NCBI RefSeq assembly: GCF_030362855.1
Contig: NZ_JAUCBP010000006.1
Span: 326,336 to 390,335, forward strand
DNA: 64,000 nt
From: Neoalteromonas arenosi
Lineage (GTDB): Bacteria; Pseudomonadota; Gammaproteobacteria; Enterobacterales; Alteromonadaceae
Reading direction: 5' to 3'
In this document: positions 57,207-64,000 of the stretch, in pieces
How positions within the stretch are numbered: the stretch's first letter is position 1
Layout: each line of letters starts with the position of its first letter
The notes under the pieces: model-generated
Told to the model about the DNA's origin: nothing
Seen by the model: only the letters and a program-made list of their open reading frames with translations
Databases searched by the model: none
Made by a program: the position numbers and the translations under genes

Positions 57207-58991
57207 TTAAAAAACTGTCGTATTGTTGAGCGACTGTAAGTTCCAATTTTTGTCAGGTGTACGCCAATCGCCGTAATGGGTAGTCAGATAGTCGTCTGTT
57301 TGCGCTGGTATCGGATACGAAAATCCGTCTATTACTTGTGTTGATAACTGACGAGAGAGCGCGGCCGGCATTCTAATCCCTCGGCTTGCCAAGCAATAAT
57401 CACTGTGTTGTTGGTCTGCATATTTGACAAAAAAATCAATGCTAGGCAAGTCTTGCTTGTCTTTACAACACAACTTGAACGAGCGCAGTGCGCCTGCAGG
57501 CACGTTGCCAAACCCTTGATCTGTGTATAACACCTGTAAGTCCCAATGCGATCGACATACACGTGCAAGTTCTTGCTGGAGTGCTGCCAATGCCACTTTC
57601 AACTCGTCAAGCTGAGCACTACTGACCGCAAAGTCGAGGTCATCATCCCACGGGATTAAGCTATTATCGCGGTATAGACCTAACAGGGTGCCAGCGTCAA
57701 TATGGAAATACAGGCCCGATTGTTCAAGCTGCTGACAACATAGTTGCAGGATACGAATATTGGCTCCGCTGTGCGTCCCCGAGTCAGCAAAGGTCGTTGC
57801 GGTCATCATTCGCGCCGGGATATTGCGTACTTTACTGGGGGTAACGCCAAAGCGTTCAAGGAGTTCCCCTTGAATTTGCTCGAAGTACTCACTGGCGACA
57901 AAAACTGCATCAACATGCCGAAACCGCTCAGTTTCTGGAGCATTAATGGGTAAACCTTGAATCATTGAACCGTGTTTATCACTGTCATTGTCAATAAATC
58001 CGAGTACATCATATTGCTCCTGAATATGAGACAGCGAGCGCTGCCCTGCCAAACCCGCACCAAAGATCAATGCGCGCGGTTTTACCTGCTCAGTTGCAAC
58101 TTTATCTGTAGCCATAAGTGTGCCCTTTGCCATCGTCAAACGCCGTTTTGCTTCAGCTAGATAGCCGGGATAATCTGAGCCTATCGCATTGGCAATCTTG
58201 TTGAGCACTGTTTCGACAGTCTTAAAACGTGTCGGACAGTTGTAACAAAAGTCCATGTAATGTTTAACTTCTTCATCCGTTAATTCTAGGCCAGCGGTAG
58301 ACAAAAACTCTGTGAAGCGCAGTCGATATTGGCGATCGCGTAGCTCTTCATGTTGATATATCACCGAATCACTGTGCTGACGATAGTGATACAAATCTTC
58401 CTGCACATTGTGTAGCGTGACATTGGACTGCCCCACCAACCTAAATAAGAAATCTAAGTCTTCGATATGAGTGTATTGCGGTTGAAAAGGATGGCCTTCA
58501 AACACTTCACGGTCAGCGAGTAAACTCGCGTGAATTAATGGACAACGGCCAAAGAACGCCAACATGCGGATATCGTTATCGTGCTCGCGATAATGCCATA
58601 CAGCCTGTTTAGCACCAAAAAGCGAAACCCAACAGCCCACAGCTGCTGGTCTTGAAAGTGTTTGGATAGCGGCGAACTGCTGAGCCAATCGCTGTGGCGC
58701 TGATAAATCATCGGCATCCATGCGGGCCAGCAATGGCGCTGTAGACCATGCTGTCAGCTCATTAAGCGTTGCAACCAGTCCTCTATTTTCCCGCGACTTT
58801 ACCCGTATACGCGGTTCTTTTTCTTGCCACTTTTGAGCTATAAGTAAAGAACTATCGGTCGAACCATCGTCGAGTATTAACAGCTGCCAATCGCGTAGTG
58901 ACTGATCAACGATACTCTGGATCGCGGCGTCCAAATGCTCACCAGCGTTGTAGACTGGCATAAGAATTTGAATTTCCACGCTATCGCTCAT
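57207..58991 (-). CDS. GT2 - Rossmann - LicD-type fusion protein
   Basis: This 594-aa protein has three parts. A GT2 domain (residues 1-230) shows IQILMPVYNAGEHLDAAI and DADD at 92-95. A Rossmann-like domain lies at 305-390 (ALIFGAGLAGQRSLSHI, GFIDND). A LicD-like nucleotidyltransferase fold follows from about 405 (IDAGTLLGLYRDNSLIPWDD DLDFAV, written with a gap). LicD proteins transfer phosphocholine or related groups to glycans. It overlaps the LuxC-like gene by 4 nt and precedes maf by 95 nt. Both transfer activities are inferred. Confidence 0.82.
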   Translation of the reverse strand: MSDSVEIQILMPVYNAGEHLDAAIQSIVDQSLRDWQLLILDDGSTDSSLLIAQKWQEKEPRIRVKSRENRGLVATLNELTAWSTAPLLARMDADDLSAPQRLAQQFAAIQTLSRPAAVGCWVSLFGAKQAVWHYREHDNDIRMLAFFGRCPLIHASLLADREVFEGHPFQPQYTHIEDLDFLFRLVGQSNVTLHNVQEDLYHYRQHSDSVIYQHEELRDRQYRLRFTEFLSTAGLELTDEEVKHYMDFCYNCPTRFKTVETVLNKIANAIGSDYPGYLAEAKRRLTMAKGTLMATDKVATEQVKPRALIFGAGLAGQRSLSHIQEQYDVLGFIDNDSDKHGSMIQGLPINAPETERFRHVDAVFVASEYFEQIQGELLERFGVTPSKVRNIPARMMTATTFADSGTHSGANIRILQLCCQQLEQSGLYFHIDAGTLLGLYRDNSLIPWDDDLDFAVSSAQLDELKVALAALQQELARVCRSHWDLQVLYTDQGFGNVPAGALRSFKLCCKDKQDLPSIDFFVKYADQQHSDYCLASRGIRMPAALSRQLSTQVIDGFSYPIPAQTDDYLTTHYGDWRTPDKNWNLQSLNNTTVF

Positions 58992-60187
58992 CGCACATTT
59001 ACCACGCGTGTTAGTCCACTGAGTAAATCAATACCATCCCACAGATAATTAAAATCCAGTGCTTCACCGATTGGTACTACGCGATCAATCCCGGTGTATT
59101 GCGGCGCGGTGAGTATTGTGGCAATTTCCTCTGACTGATAACCCGCGTAGGTTAAGGTCTGAAACCTATCAGTAATATATGCGCCAATATCACTGGGTTG
59201 AGTAACGGGTATCACAATAAAGCACCACTGCCCCAAATGTTGACTTATAACTGCTTCAGGCTGTTGAGTCACTATTGCTGTTATTTGACCGCGCCAAATA
59301 ACTTCAGCGCCATTGTTGGCTGCCGCATACTGACTGAACACCAGTTGTTCGTTAGCACGGGTGAGCGAAGGCTGAATTTGTTCGTTTAACAATTCGGCTA
59401 ACGATTCTAGTAACGCCGTTAAAGCGCTCGTACTTCCTTGCCAAAATATCATCCGTGGCGATGAACAGGCTTGTTGGTCATAGGGCAATGTATCGCGTAA
59501 TAGCCGCTGTGCCGTATGGGCAATTTTATCGTTATTGTCGAGTTCATCACCGTTGAGAATAGCGGCTGATACGCGATCGGCAAAACAGATATCTCGTGTT
59601 CGCGGTTTCGCAGCATAGGCACGAATGCTATTTACACTGGTATCGCCTCCCCAGATCACGCGCGCATCCGCAATTGCACTCAATCTTGCTGTCCAATTAC
59701 TGGTTTTTGGGTATTGGACAAATTTATTGCGTGCAGCCAGCTGAGCAAACTCTGGCAATTGCAAGAGTGCATTAATGGCGTTGATGAGTGCAGATTGTAT
59801 AGGCGTTACCTGAGATGCTAAGCGGACAATGTTTTTATTTCCCAGTAGTAAGCCGTAACACCAGCTGTAGACAAACATAGTATCCACATTACCCGGGGCA
59901 AAATGCACAGTTAGCCCAATCGGCTTATGCAATTGGGCATCAGACTGTGCTGTCAGAGGACAACTGACATTGCGAAGCCAAAATCCCAATGCCACAATCT
60001 CAGGGAAGTTTTTATTCTTAGGGTCGAGTAGGCTTTTCGATAACGCTTTAACAAAACTCAAGGCAATAGCGTCCTTAACCGGCATACAACTAGCGGCTTG
60101 AACTTCATTAAGCCAATCGCAATCGGAGCCGAACGACGGAGCTAATAGCGTTATGTCATCTTTATCTGTTGGTGGGTATTCATTCAT
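58988..60187 (-). CDS. LuxC-like acyl-CoA/acyl-enzyme reductase
   Basis: LuxC family proteins (PF05893) reduce an activated acyl group to an aldehyde using NADPH. The 399-aa protein shows LTVHFAPGNVDTMFVYSW and the nucleophile Cys241 in YDQQACSSPRMIFW. The ATG at 60187 is used since the longer frame would run 113 nt into the LuxE-like gene; the overlap is then 8 nt. There is no luxA, luxB or luxD here, so light production is unlikely. Confidence 0.82.
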   Translation of the reverse strand: MNEYPPTDKDDITLLAPSFGSDCDWLNEVQAASCMPVKDAIALSFVKALSKSLLDPKNKNFPEIVALGFWLRNVSCPLTAQSDAQLHKPIGLTVHFAPGNVDTMFVYSWCYGLLLGNKNIVRLASQVTPIQSALINAINALLQLPEFAQLAARNKFVQYPKTSNWTARLSAIADARVIWGGDTSVNSIRAYAAKPRTRDICFADRVSAAILNGDELDNNDKIAHTAQRLLRDTLPYDQQACSSPRMIFWQGSTSALTALLESLAELLNEQIQPSLTRANEQLVFSQYAAANNGAEVIWRGQITAIVTQQPEAVISQHLGQWCFIVIPVTQPSDIGAYITDRFQTLTYAGYQSEEIATILTAPQYTGIDRVVPIGEALDFNYLWDGIDLLSGLTRVVNVR

Positions 60188-61283
60188 GTGTATCACTACA
60201 ACCTCTAACCTCGACTTTGGGTAACCGACCGCTAACCGAAAAATATTTACCCTTCCATCCGCATGCACAATCGTCCTCGCCATGCAAAACACCCAGGTCC
60301 TCTGTCAGCAGACTGTGGCCGGGATAACTGGTCGGAACGGCAGATAACACTTGCAACAAGCCCTGCTGCTCAAAGCCTGTAACTCGTAAAGTATTTGGGT
60401 CTCGAGCAACTACGTCGGCAAAACTTGGTGCGTGTAAGTAACCGTGTGAACACTCCATGAAAATTGAACCGACTTGCTCGGCCATACCATAAAAATTATG
60501 CACCGCGGTAATGCCCGTAAAGTCTTTAATCGTGCGCTTGAAAGCAGTATTGTCAACCTTCAGGTGCTCGAGTTTTTTCCAGCCCCCACTGTGCAATAAA
60601 ACACCATGAGGTAAGTTCAGTGTTTGGTTTTTCTGCGCTAAAGCGTCCAACCAATACTGCCACACCATAAAAGTAAAACCGAATACCAACACTGGGCCAG
60701 AGCCGTGCTCAGCACAAAACTGAGAAATCGCTGACCAATTAGGCGTCATATCATCGTTAAGTGCGTAGGTGTGATGACGCCCAAAAAAAGCTAGACCTTG
60801 AATACCTGCCGCTCTAGCACTAAACGCAGCATCTCTGCCGACCGTGGCGGGTGCATCTATTATCAGCATCGGCAGCCGCTGTTTACCTAAAACCTGCTGC
60901 AAAATAGCCACCAACACTTTAGATTGACGTTGGCTAGTGGCCTTATCCAGCGTTACCCTTGCTGGCGTTTGGCCAGTGGTCCCTGAAGACTGTAAAAGTC
61001 GAAAAACATCTTCGTTTGCGACACTTTTCAGTTCCATGAGCTTGAATAAGCGCACCGCTAGAAAAGGCAAAGTATCAATTGTTGAGGCCGACTCATTACT
61101 AAAGCTGCCGAGGATATTGGCAAAACCGGCACATCGCTGTTGATGCAGCTCTGTTAACGTCGCAAGAAGCGGCAGTAAGAGGCGCTGTTTTGCAGCTCGA
61201 TCCAATCCGAACACAGGCTGGCTTAGCAATGCATCAAATTGCTGCTGATAGCATGCTTGTATGTCTTTTGTACTCGTACTCAT
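60180..61283 (-). CDS. LuxE-like acyl-protein synthetase
   Basis: This 367-aa protein belongs to the LuxE/acyl-protein synthetase family (PF04443): LLQSSGTTGQTPARVTLD is the ATP-binding loop, and VLVFGFTFMVWQYWLDAL and YGMAEQVGSIFMECSHG are family segments. In bioluminescence LuxE activates a fatty acid as acyl-AMP and passes it to LuxC. It lies directly upstream of the LuxC-like gene and 4 nt inside the AMP ligase, so the two probably form a reductase complex. Confidence 0.82.
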   Translation of the reverse strand: MSTSTKDIQACYQQQFDALLSQPVFGLDRAAKQRLLLPLLATLTELHQQRCAGFANILGSFSNESASTIDTLPFLAVRLFKLMELKSVANEDVFRLLQSSGTTGQTPARVTLDKATSQRQSKVLVAILQQVLGKQRLPMLIIDAPATVGRDAAFSARAAGIQGLAFFGRHHTYALNDDMTPNWSAISQFCAEHGSGPVLVFGFTFMVWQYWLDALAQKNQTLNLPHGVLLHSGGWKKLEHLKVDNTAFKRTIKDFTGITAVHNFYGMAEQVGSIFMECSHGYLHAPSFADVVARDPNTLRVTGFEQQGLLQVLSAVPTSYPGHSLLTEDLGVLHGEDDCACGWKGKYFSVSGRLPKVEVRGCSDTHE

Positions 61284-62662
61284 CGCGTTACTGCCTGCGC
61301 TGCCAATTGGTCAATAGCTGAATAATCACGCTTCCCATTAGCTGTTAGCGGCAGTGATGGTAATTGTATGAGTTGAACCGCGCTGAAATGGATACGGGTT
61401 TCGCTTTGCAAATATTGTTGCAAATCTTCTTTTTGTTCGTGTGAAAGTGTTTCTGTTGCAACGATTAAGCGCTTGTCAGTGCCGCTACAATAGCACTCAA
61501 CACCCCGTGCTCGAATATTGTTTTCAAGCAAATCCAAGTCAATCCGAATTCCAAAAGGCTTAATAAACCGCTTCTTGCGACCAACAATGTAATAATTTCG
61601 TTGTGCATCAACCTCCGCTAGATCACCGGTAGCCAGCCATTCAATTGGCTCAAAATTCGCAAAGTCCTCGGCATCATGAACGTACCCCATCATTACATTC
61701 GGGCCCGCATACTGTAATTCTCCATCCTTCAGCCGGAATTGACCATTCACAATCGCTCGGCCAATTATGCCTGGGGTGACATCGTCTTGTTCAACTTCAT
61801 AGTAGGCCATGCGCGCGGTCGCTTCGGTTTGCCCATACATAATAAAAAAGCGTTTGTTGGAGCTCCGACTGAATTCACATAACGCAGTTAAAGTATCCGC
61901 TGCGAGCTTCCCACCGGCTTGAGTAAAATACTTTAAGTGGGGCAAGGTCATCCGCGTAAACCTCAGTCTGATCAGCATTTCATAGAAATGGGGTACACCT
62001 GCGAAGCTTGTAACACCAGCGGTTTTCATCAACTGCCAAAATGCTTTATCAACAATGGTATAAGGCGTTAATAGCAGACTTGCACCACTGAGCAAATGTG
62101 TATTGAGGACTGATAAGCCGTAAGAGTAAAACAGCGGCAGCGTATTCATTGCACAATCACCTGAAGCGATTGGCAAATAAGCACATATCGATTCAGCATT
62201 AGCCTGCAAGTTAGCATAGCTCAACGCTACATATTTAGCTCCACCGGTTGAGCCTGACGTTGGGAGGAGAATTGCAACATCGCTGTCGATCGAAAATTGT
62301 TGTTGCCCGTTTTCACAGAGTTTTCCAGCGTCTAAAATTGCGTGCGCTTGAAACTGCTTCGCTAGTTGCTGATGGCTGGACTCCGTCATTTCTGGGTCAA
62401 TAATAATTGCCACGCAGCGCTGCTGAAGAGCCGCTAGGTAGTCAATTACACTGTCCAGCGTTGCGTGCATCTTAACTAACAATACGCACCGCTGCTGCGC
62501 TGGCAACGCTGCCTCCAACCGCGCCAACATCTCTCTGCGCCGAGCCACTAACTGCGCTAACTCTGCGTATGTAATGGCAACTTCAGAATAGTCTTGACCA
62601 TTCGTCGACGTAACCGAATTTAAAGCGACTGCATTTGGGTTTTGTTTCAGTTCAAAAAACAT
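61280..62662 (-). CDS. AMP-dependent acyl ligase
   Basis: This ANL-family enzyme of about 460 aa has the P-loop LLPTSGSTGGAKYVALSY, YGQTEATARMAYY, the ATGDLAEVD motif, GRKKRFIKPFGIRIDLDLLE and the C-terminal catalytic lysine in LTANGKRDYSAI. It would activate a carboxylic acid with ATP, likely for loading on the ACP encoded at 63416. ATG at 62662 is used; a GTG at 62704 would overlap the upstream gene by 29 nt. Confidence 0.85.
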   Translation of the reverse strand: MFFELKQNPNAVALNSVTSTNGQDYSEVAITYAELAQLVARRREMLARLEAALPAQQRCVLLVKMHATLDSVIDYLAALQQRCVAIIIDPEMTESSHQQLAKQFQAHAILDAGKLCENGQQQFSIDSDVAILLPTSGSTGGAKYVALSYANLQANAESICAYLPIASGDCAMNTLPLFYSYGLSVLNTHLLSGASLLLTPYTIVDKAFWQLMKTAGVTSFAGVPHFYEMLIRLRFTRMTLPHLKYFTQAGGKLAADTLTALCEFSRSSNKRFFIMYGQTEATARMAYYEVEQDDVTPGIIGRAIVNGQFRLKDGELQYAGPNVMMGYVHDAEDFANFEPIEWLATGDLAEVDAQRNYYIVGRKKRFIKPFGIRIDLDLLENNIRARGVECYCSGTDKRLIVATETLSHEQKEDLQQYLQSETRIHFSAVQLIQLPSLPLTANGKRDYSAIDQLAAQAVTR

Positions 62663-62675
62663 AGGTGTTGCCGCA

Positions 62676-63404
62676 CTAGAGGCGCATACCGCCGTCGACA
62701 CCAATAATTTGACCGGTAATATAACTGGCGTGATCGGATAACAGAAAACTGACTAAATCGGCAACATCTTGGGTGTTACCCATGCGGCCCAAACCAATAT
62801 TGGCGAGTATTTCTTCGCGCTGGCCAGCGGTAAAGTCAGCCGTCATATCAGTATCAATGAACCCCGGGGCCACGCCATTGATCCGAACTCCCAACGGCGC
62901 GAACTCCTTTGCCATGGCTTTGGTCATACCCGAAACTGCCGCTTTAGAAGTCGCATAGGCTGCCTGTCCGGCACTGCCCTGTTCACCAATAATTGAGCAC
63001 AAATTAACAATCGCCCCCGACTGCTGTTTAGCCATCAGTCGGGTGGCCAATTGCGCATGCTGAAAAGTGGCAACCGTGTTTACATCCAATTGTGCTCTTA
63101 AATCGGCTATTCGGGTCATGCCCACTGGAGCACTCTGCATGGCCCCCGCATTGTTCACTAGCCCATCAAGTCTCCCTATATGCTGCTTGATATGGCCAAA
63201 TGCCGCCTTAACTTGCTCCTCGTCGGCAATGTCATAAGCCATCGGGATTGCGTTTTCACCCAGTTGCTCAGCAATGATTTCAAGTTGTGCATCATTGCGG
63301 CCCGCCAACAAAACGATTGCGCCCAAACGGGTGCAGACCTGCGCGATAGTCAATCCAATGCCGCGATTGGCACCAGTGATAAGAATAACTTTCTGCTCTA
63401 ACAC
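62676..63404 (-). CDS. FabG-like 3-oxoacyl-ACP reductase (SDR)
   Basis: This 242-aa SDR has ILITGANRGIGLTIAQV, GLVNNAGAM, catalytic Ser in NLCSIIGEQGS, YATSKAAVSGMTKAMAKEF and ITGQIIGVDGGMRL, all close to FabG. The genomic setting (ACP on one side, AMP ligase on the other) supports reduction of a 3-oxoacyl-ACP to 3-hydroxyacyl-ACP. Start is GTG. Confidence 0.87.
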   Translation of the reverse strand: MLEQKVILITGANRGIGLTIAQVCTRLGAIVLLAGRNDAQLEIIAEQLGENAIPMAYDIADEEQVKAAFGHIKQHIGRLDGLVNNAGAMQSAPVGMTRIADLRAQLDVNTVATFQHAQLATRLMAKQQSGAIVNLCSIIGEQGSAGQAAYATSKAAVSGMTKAMAKEFAPLGVRINGVAPGFIDTDMTADFTAGQREEILANIGLGRMGNTQDVADLVSFLLSDHASYITGQIIGVDGGMRL

Positions 63405-63415
63405 ATCGTTACTCG

Positions 63416-63652
63416 TTAAAACTGCACGTTGTATTTCGCTAAAATACGCTTTGCTTCAGCAACCGAGCTCATATCAATGATATCGTCAGTATCGAGCATA
63501 ATATCGAAAGTGTCCTCAAGCTCAGCAATAAGGATCATATGGGCTGTTGAATCCCATTCTGGAATGGTGTTATAGGTTAAATCATCAGTCACTTTGTCGT
63601 CTGTTAAGCCAAGTGCATGAACAAACGCAGCCGTTAGTTTTTGTTGGGACAT
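63416..63652 (-). CDS. Acyl carrier protein
   Basis: This 78-aa acidic protein has the carrier motif IPEWDSTAHMILIAELED, with the phosphopantetheine Ser35 in DST (DSL in FabD-type ACPs). Dedicated ACPs of this kind are found in flagellin or O-antigen glycan clusters. AGGAAAACT precedes the ATG. It lies 8 nt downstream of the GNAT gene. Confidence 0.92.
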   Translation of the reverse strand: MSQQKLTAAFVHALGLTDDKVTDDLTYNTIPEWDSTAHMILIAELEDTFDIMLDTDDIIDMSSVAEAKRILAKYNVQF

Positions 63653-63660
63653 AGTTTTCC

Positions 63661-64000
63661 TTATCTTCGAGTTGGACGATTTAACAATGATTTTAGTGGC
63701 TTACTGTGCACTTCATAATCCGACTGACGCAACCACATCTCGATAATATCGCCACGGTGAACGACTGCATAACCCAGTTTTTCGTTGTAGCGAAGGGCTG
63801 CAGCATTCTCTGGCTTCACCACCGCGTATAATTGCTTAGCCTGCAATTCACTGAAACAGTAATCGGCCATCAATAACGTTGGCGCAAACGCAATGATATT
63901 ACCCAAGTAACGTTGCTCACCGATATACAAACCGAGTTCAAAGTGCTTAGCTGTACTTATATCGGCAGCTTTACCGCGAGTCTTGATGTTACAAGAGCCA
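63661..64000 (-). CDS. GNAT family N-acetyltransferase, truncated at the window edge
   Basis: The reading frame has no stop up to base 64000 and continues beyond it, so only the C-terminal part (at least 113 codons) is seen. ELGLYIGEQRYLGNIIAFA and NAAALRYNEKLGYAVV are GNAT acetyl-CoA-binding and substrate segments. The type resembles PseH-like sugar N-acetyltransferases, but the missing N-terminus prevents a firm name. A TTG at 63930 sits inside the frame and should not be taken as the start. Confidence 0.82.
   Translation of the reverse strand, partial: GSCNIKTRGKAADISTAKHFELGLYIGEQRYLGNIIAFAPTLLMADYCFSELQAKQLYAVVKPENAAALRYNEKLGYAVVHRGDIIEMWLRQSDYEVHSKPLKSLLNRPTRR

Noticed and set aside
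58988-63652. Bioluminescence (lux) operon
   Set aside because: LuxC- and LuxE-like genes are present but luxA, luxB and luxD are not; ACP and FabG neighbours indicate another use.

Overview
The window looks like chromosomal DNA from a marine, polarly flagellated gammaproteobacterium, most likely Alteromonadales (Idiomarinaceae or a relative). The evidence is the csrA-alaS-recX block beside tRNA-Ser/tRNA-Arg genes, the FlrA/FlrB/FlrC sigma54 flagellar hierarchy, FlhF/FlhG, and the ParC/ParP chemotaxis-array positioning genes typical of Vibrio, Shewanella, Pseudomonas and Alteromonadales. The genus is an inference. Almost everything is on the minus strand; only two clear genes (4145-7406) lie on the plus strand. 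I see no insertion sequence, prophage or CRISPR array.

Region 1 (1-7460) is housekeeping: a tRNA-Ser/Arg/Arg operon with a good promoter, csrA, alaS, recX (recA is not next to it), an acetyltransferase-like gene and an M13 metallopeptidase lipoprotein. Region 2 (7487-12835) is a compact methionine unit, metA - metH N-terminal half - metH C-terminal half - DUF938 methyltransferase, behind a four-box MetJ-type operator. Methionine synthase is split cleanly into two genes, and the second has its own ribosome binding site.

Region 3 (13118-21873) holds chemotaxis genes in the order DUF2802-cheW-parP-parC-cheB-cheA-cheZ-cheY, then fliA and flhG. CheA carries a short acidic motif three times in its linker. 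Region 4 (21870-43959) is the flagellar cluster flhF, flhA, flhB, fliR-Q-P-O-N-M-L-K, fliJ-I-H-G-F-E, flrC, flrB, flrA and one short, divergent flagellin. Four sigma54 -24/-12 elements stand before flhA, fliK, fliE and flrB. With flrA on a sigma70-like promoter they outline a FlrA -> FlrBC -> structural-gene cascade. fliD, fliS and flaG, common between flagellin and flrA in related bacteria, are absent here.

Region 5 (44115-64000, running off the edge) is a 20-kb, tightly packed, single-strand set of surface-glycan genes next to the flagellin. It contains a large Maf-type flagellin glycosyltransferase, so flagellin is the likely target. The first part (44115-50243) encodes a CMP-sugar-type cytidylyltransferase fused to a cupin, two SDRs, a 2-hydroxyacid dehydrogenase, a 3-dehydroquinate-synthase-like sugar-phosphate cyclase, a Gfo/Idh oxidoreductase and a GmhA-like SIS isomerase. 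Pse/Leg/Neu synthases are absent. This could be a pathway for an unusual (perhaps C7 cyclitol-derived) activated residue and is my best candidate for an undescribed system. The middle (50254-58991) encodes large multi-domain transferases (GT2; GT-B/glycerophosphotransferase-like plus methyltransferase; Maf; GT2-Rossmann-LicD). The last part (58988-64000) holds acyl genes: LuxC-like reductase, LuxE-like acyl-protein synthetase, AMP ligase, FabG-like SDR, acyl carrier protein and an edge-truncated GNAT. It has no luciferase, so it more likely makes an acyl decoration or precursor than light.
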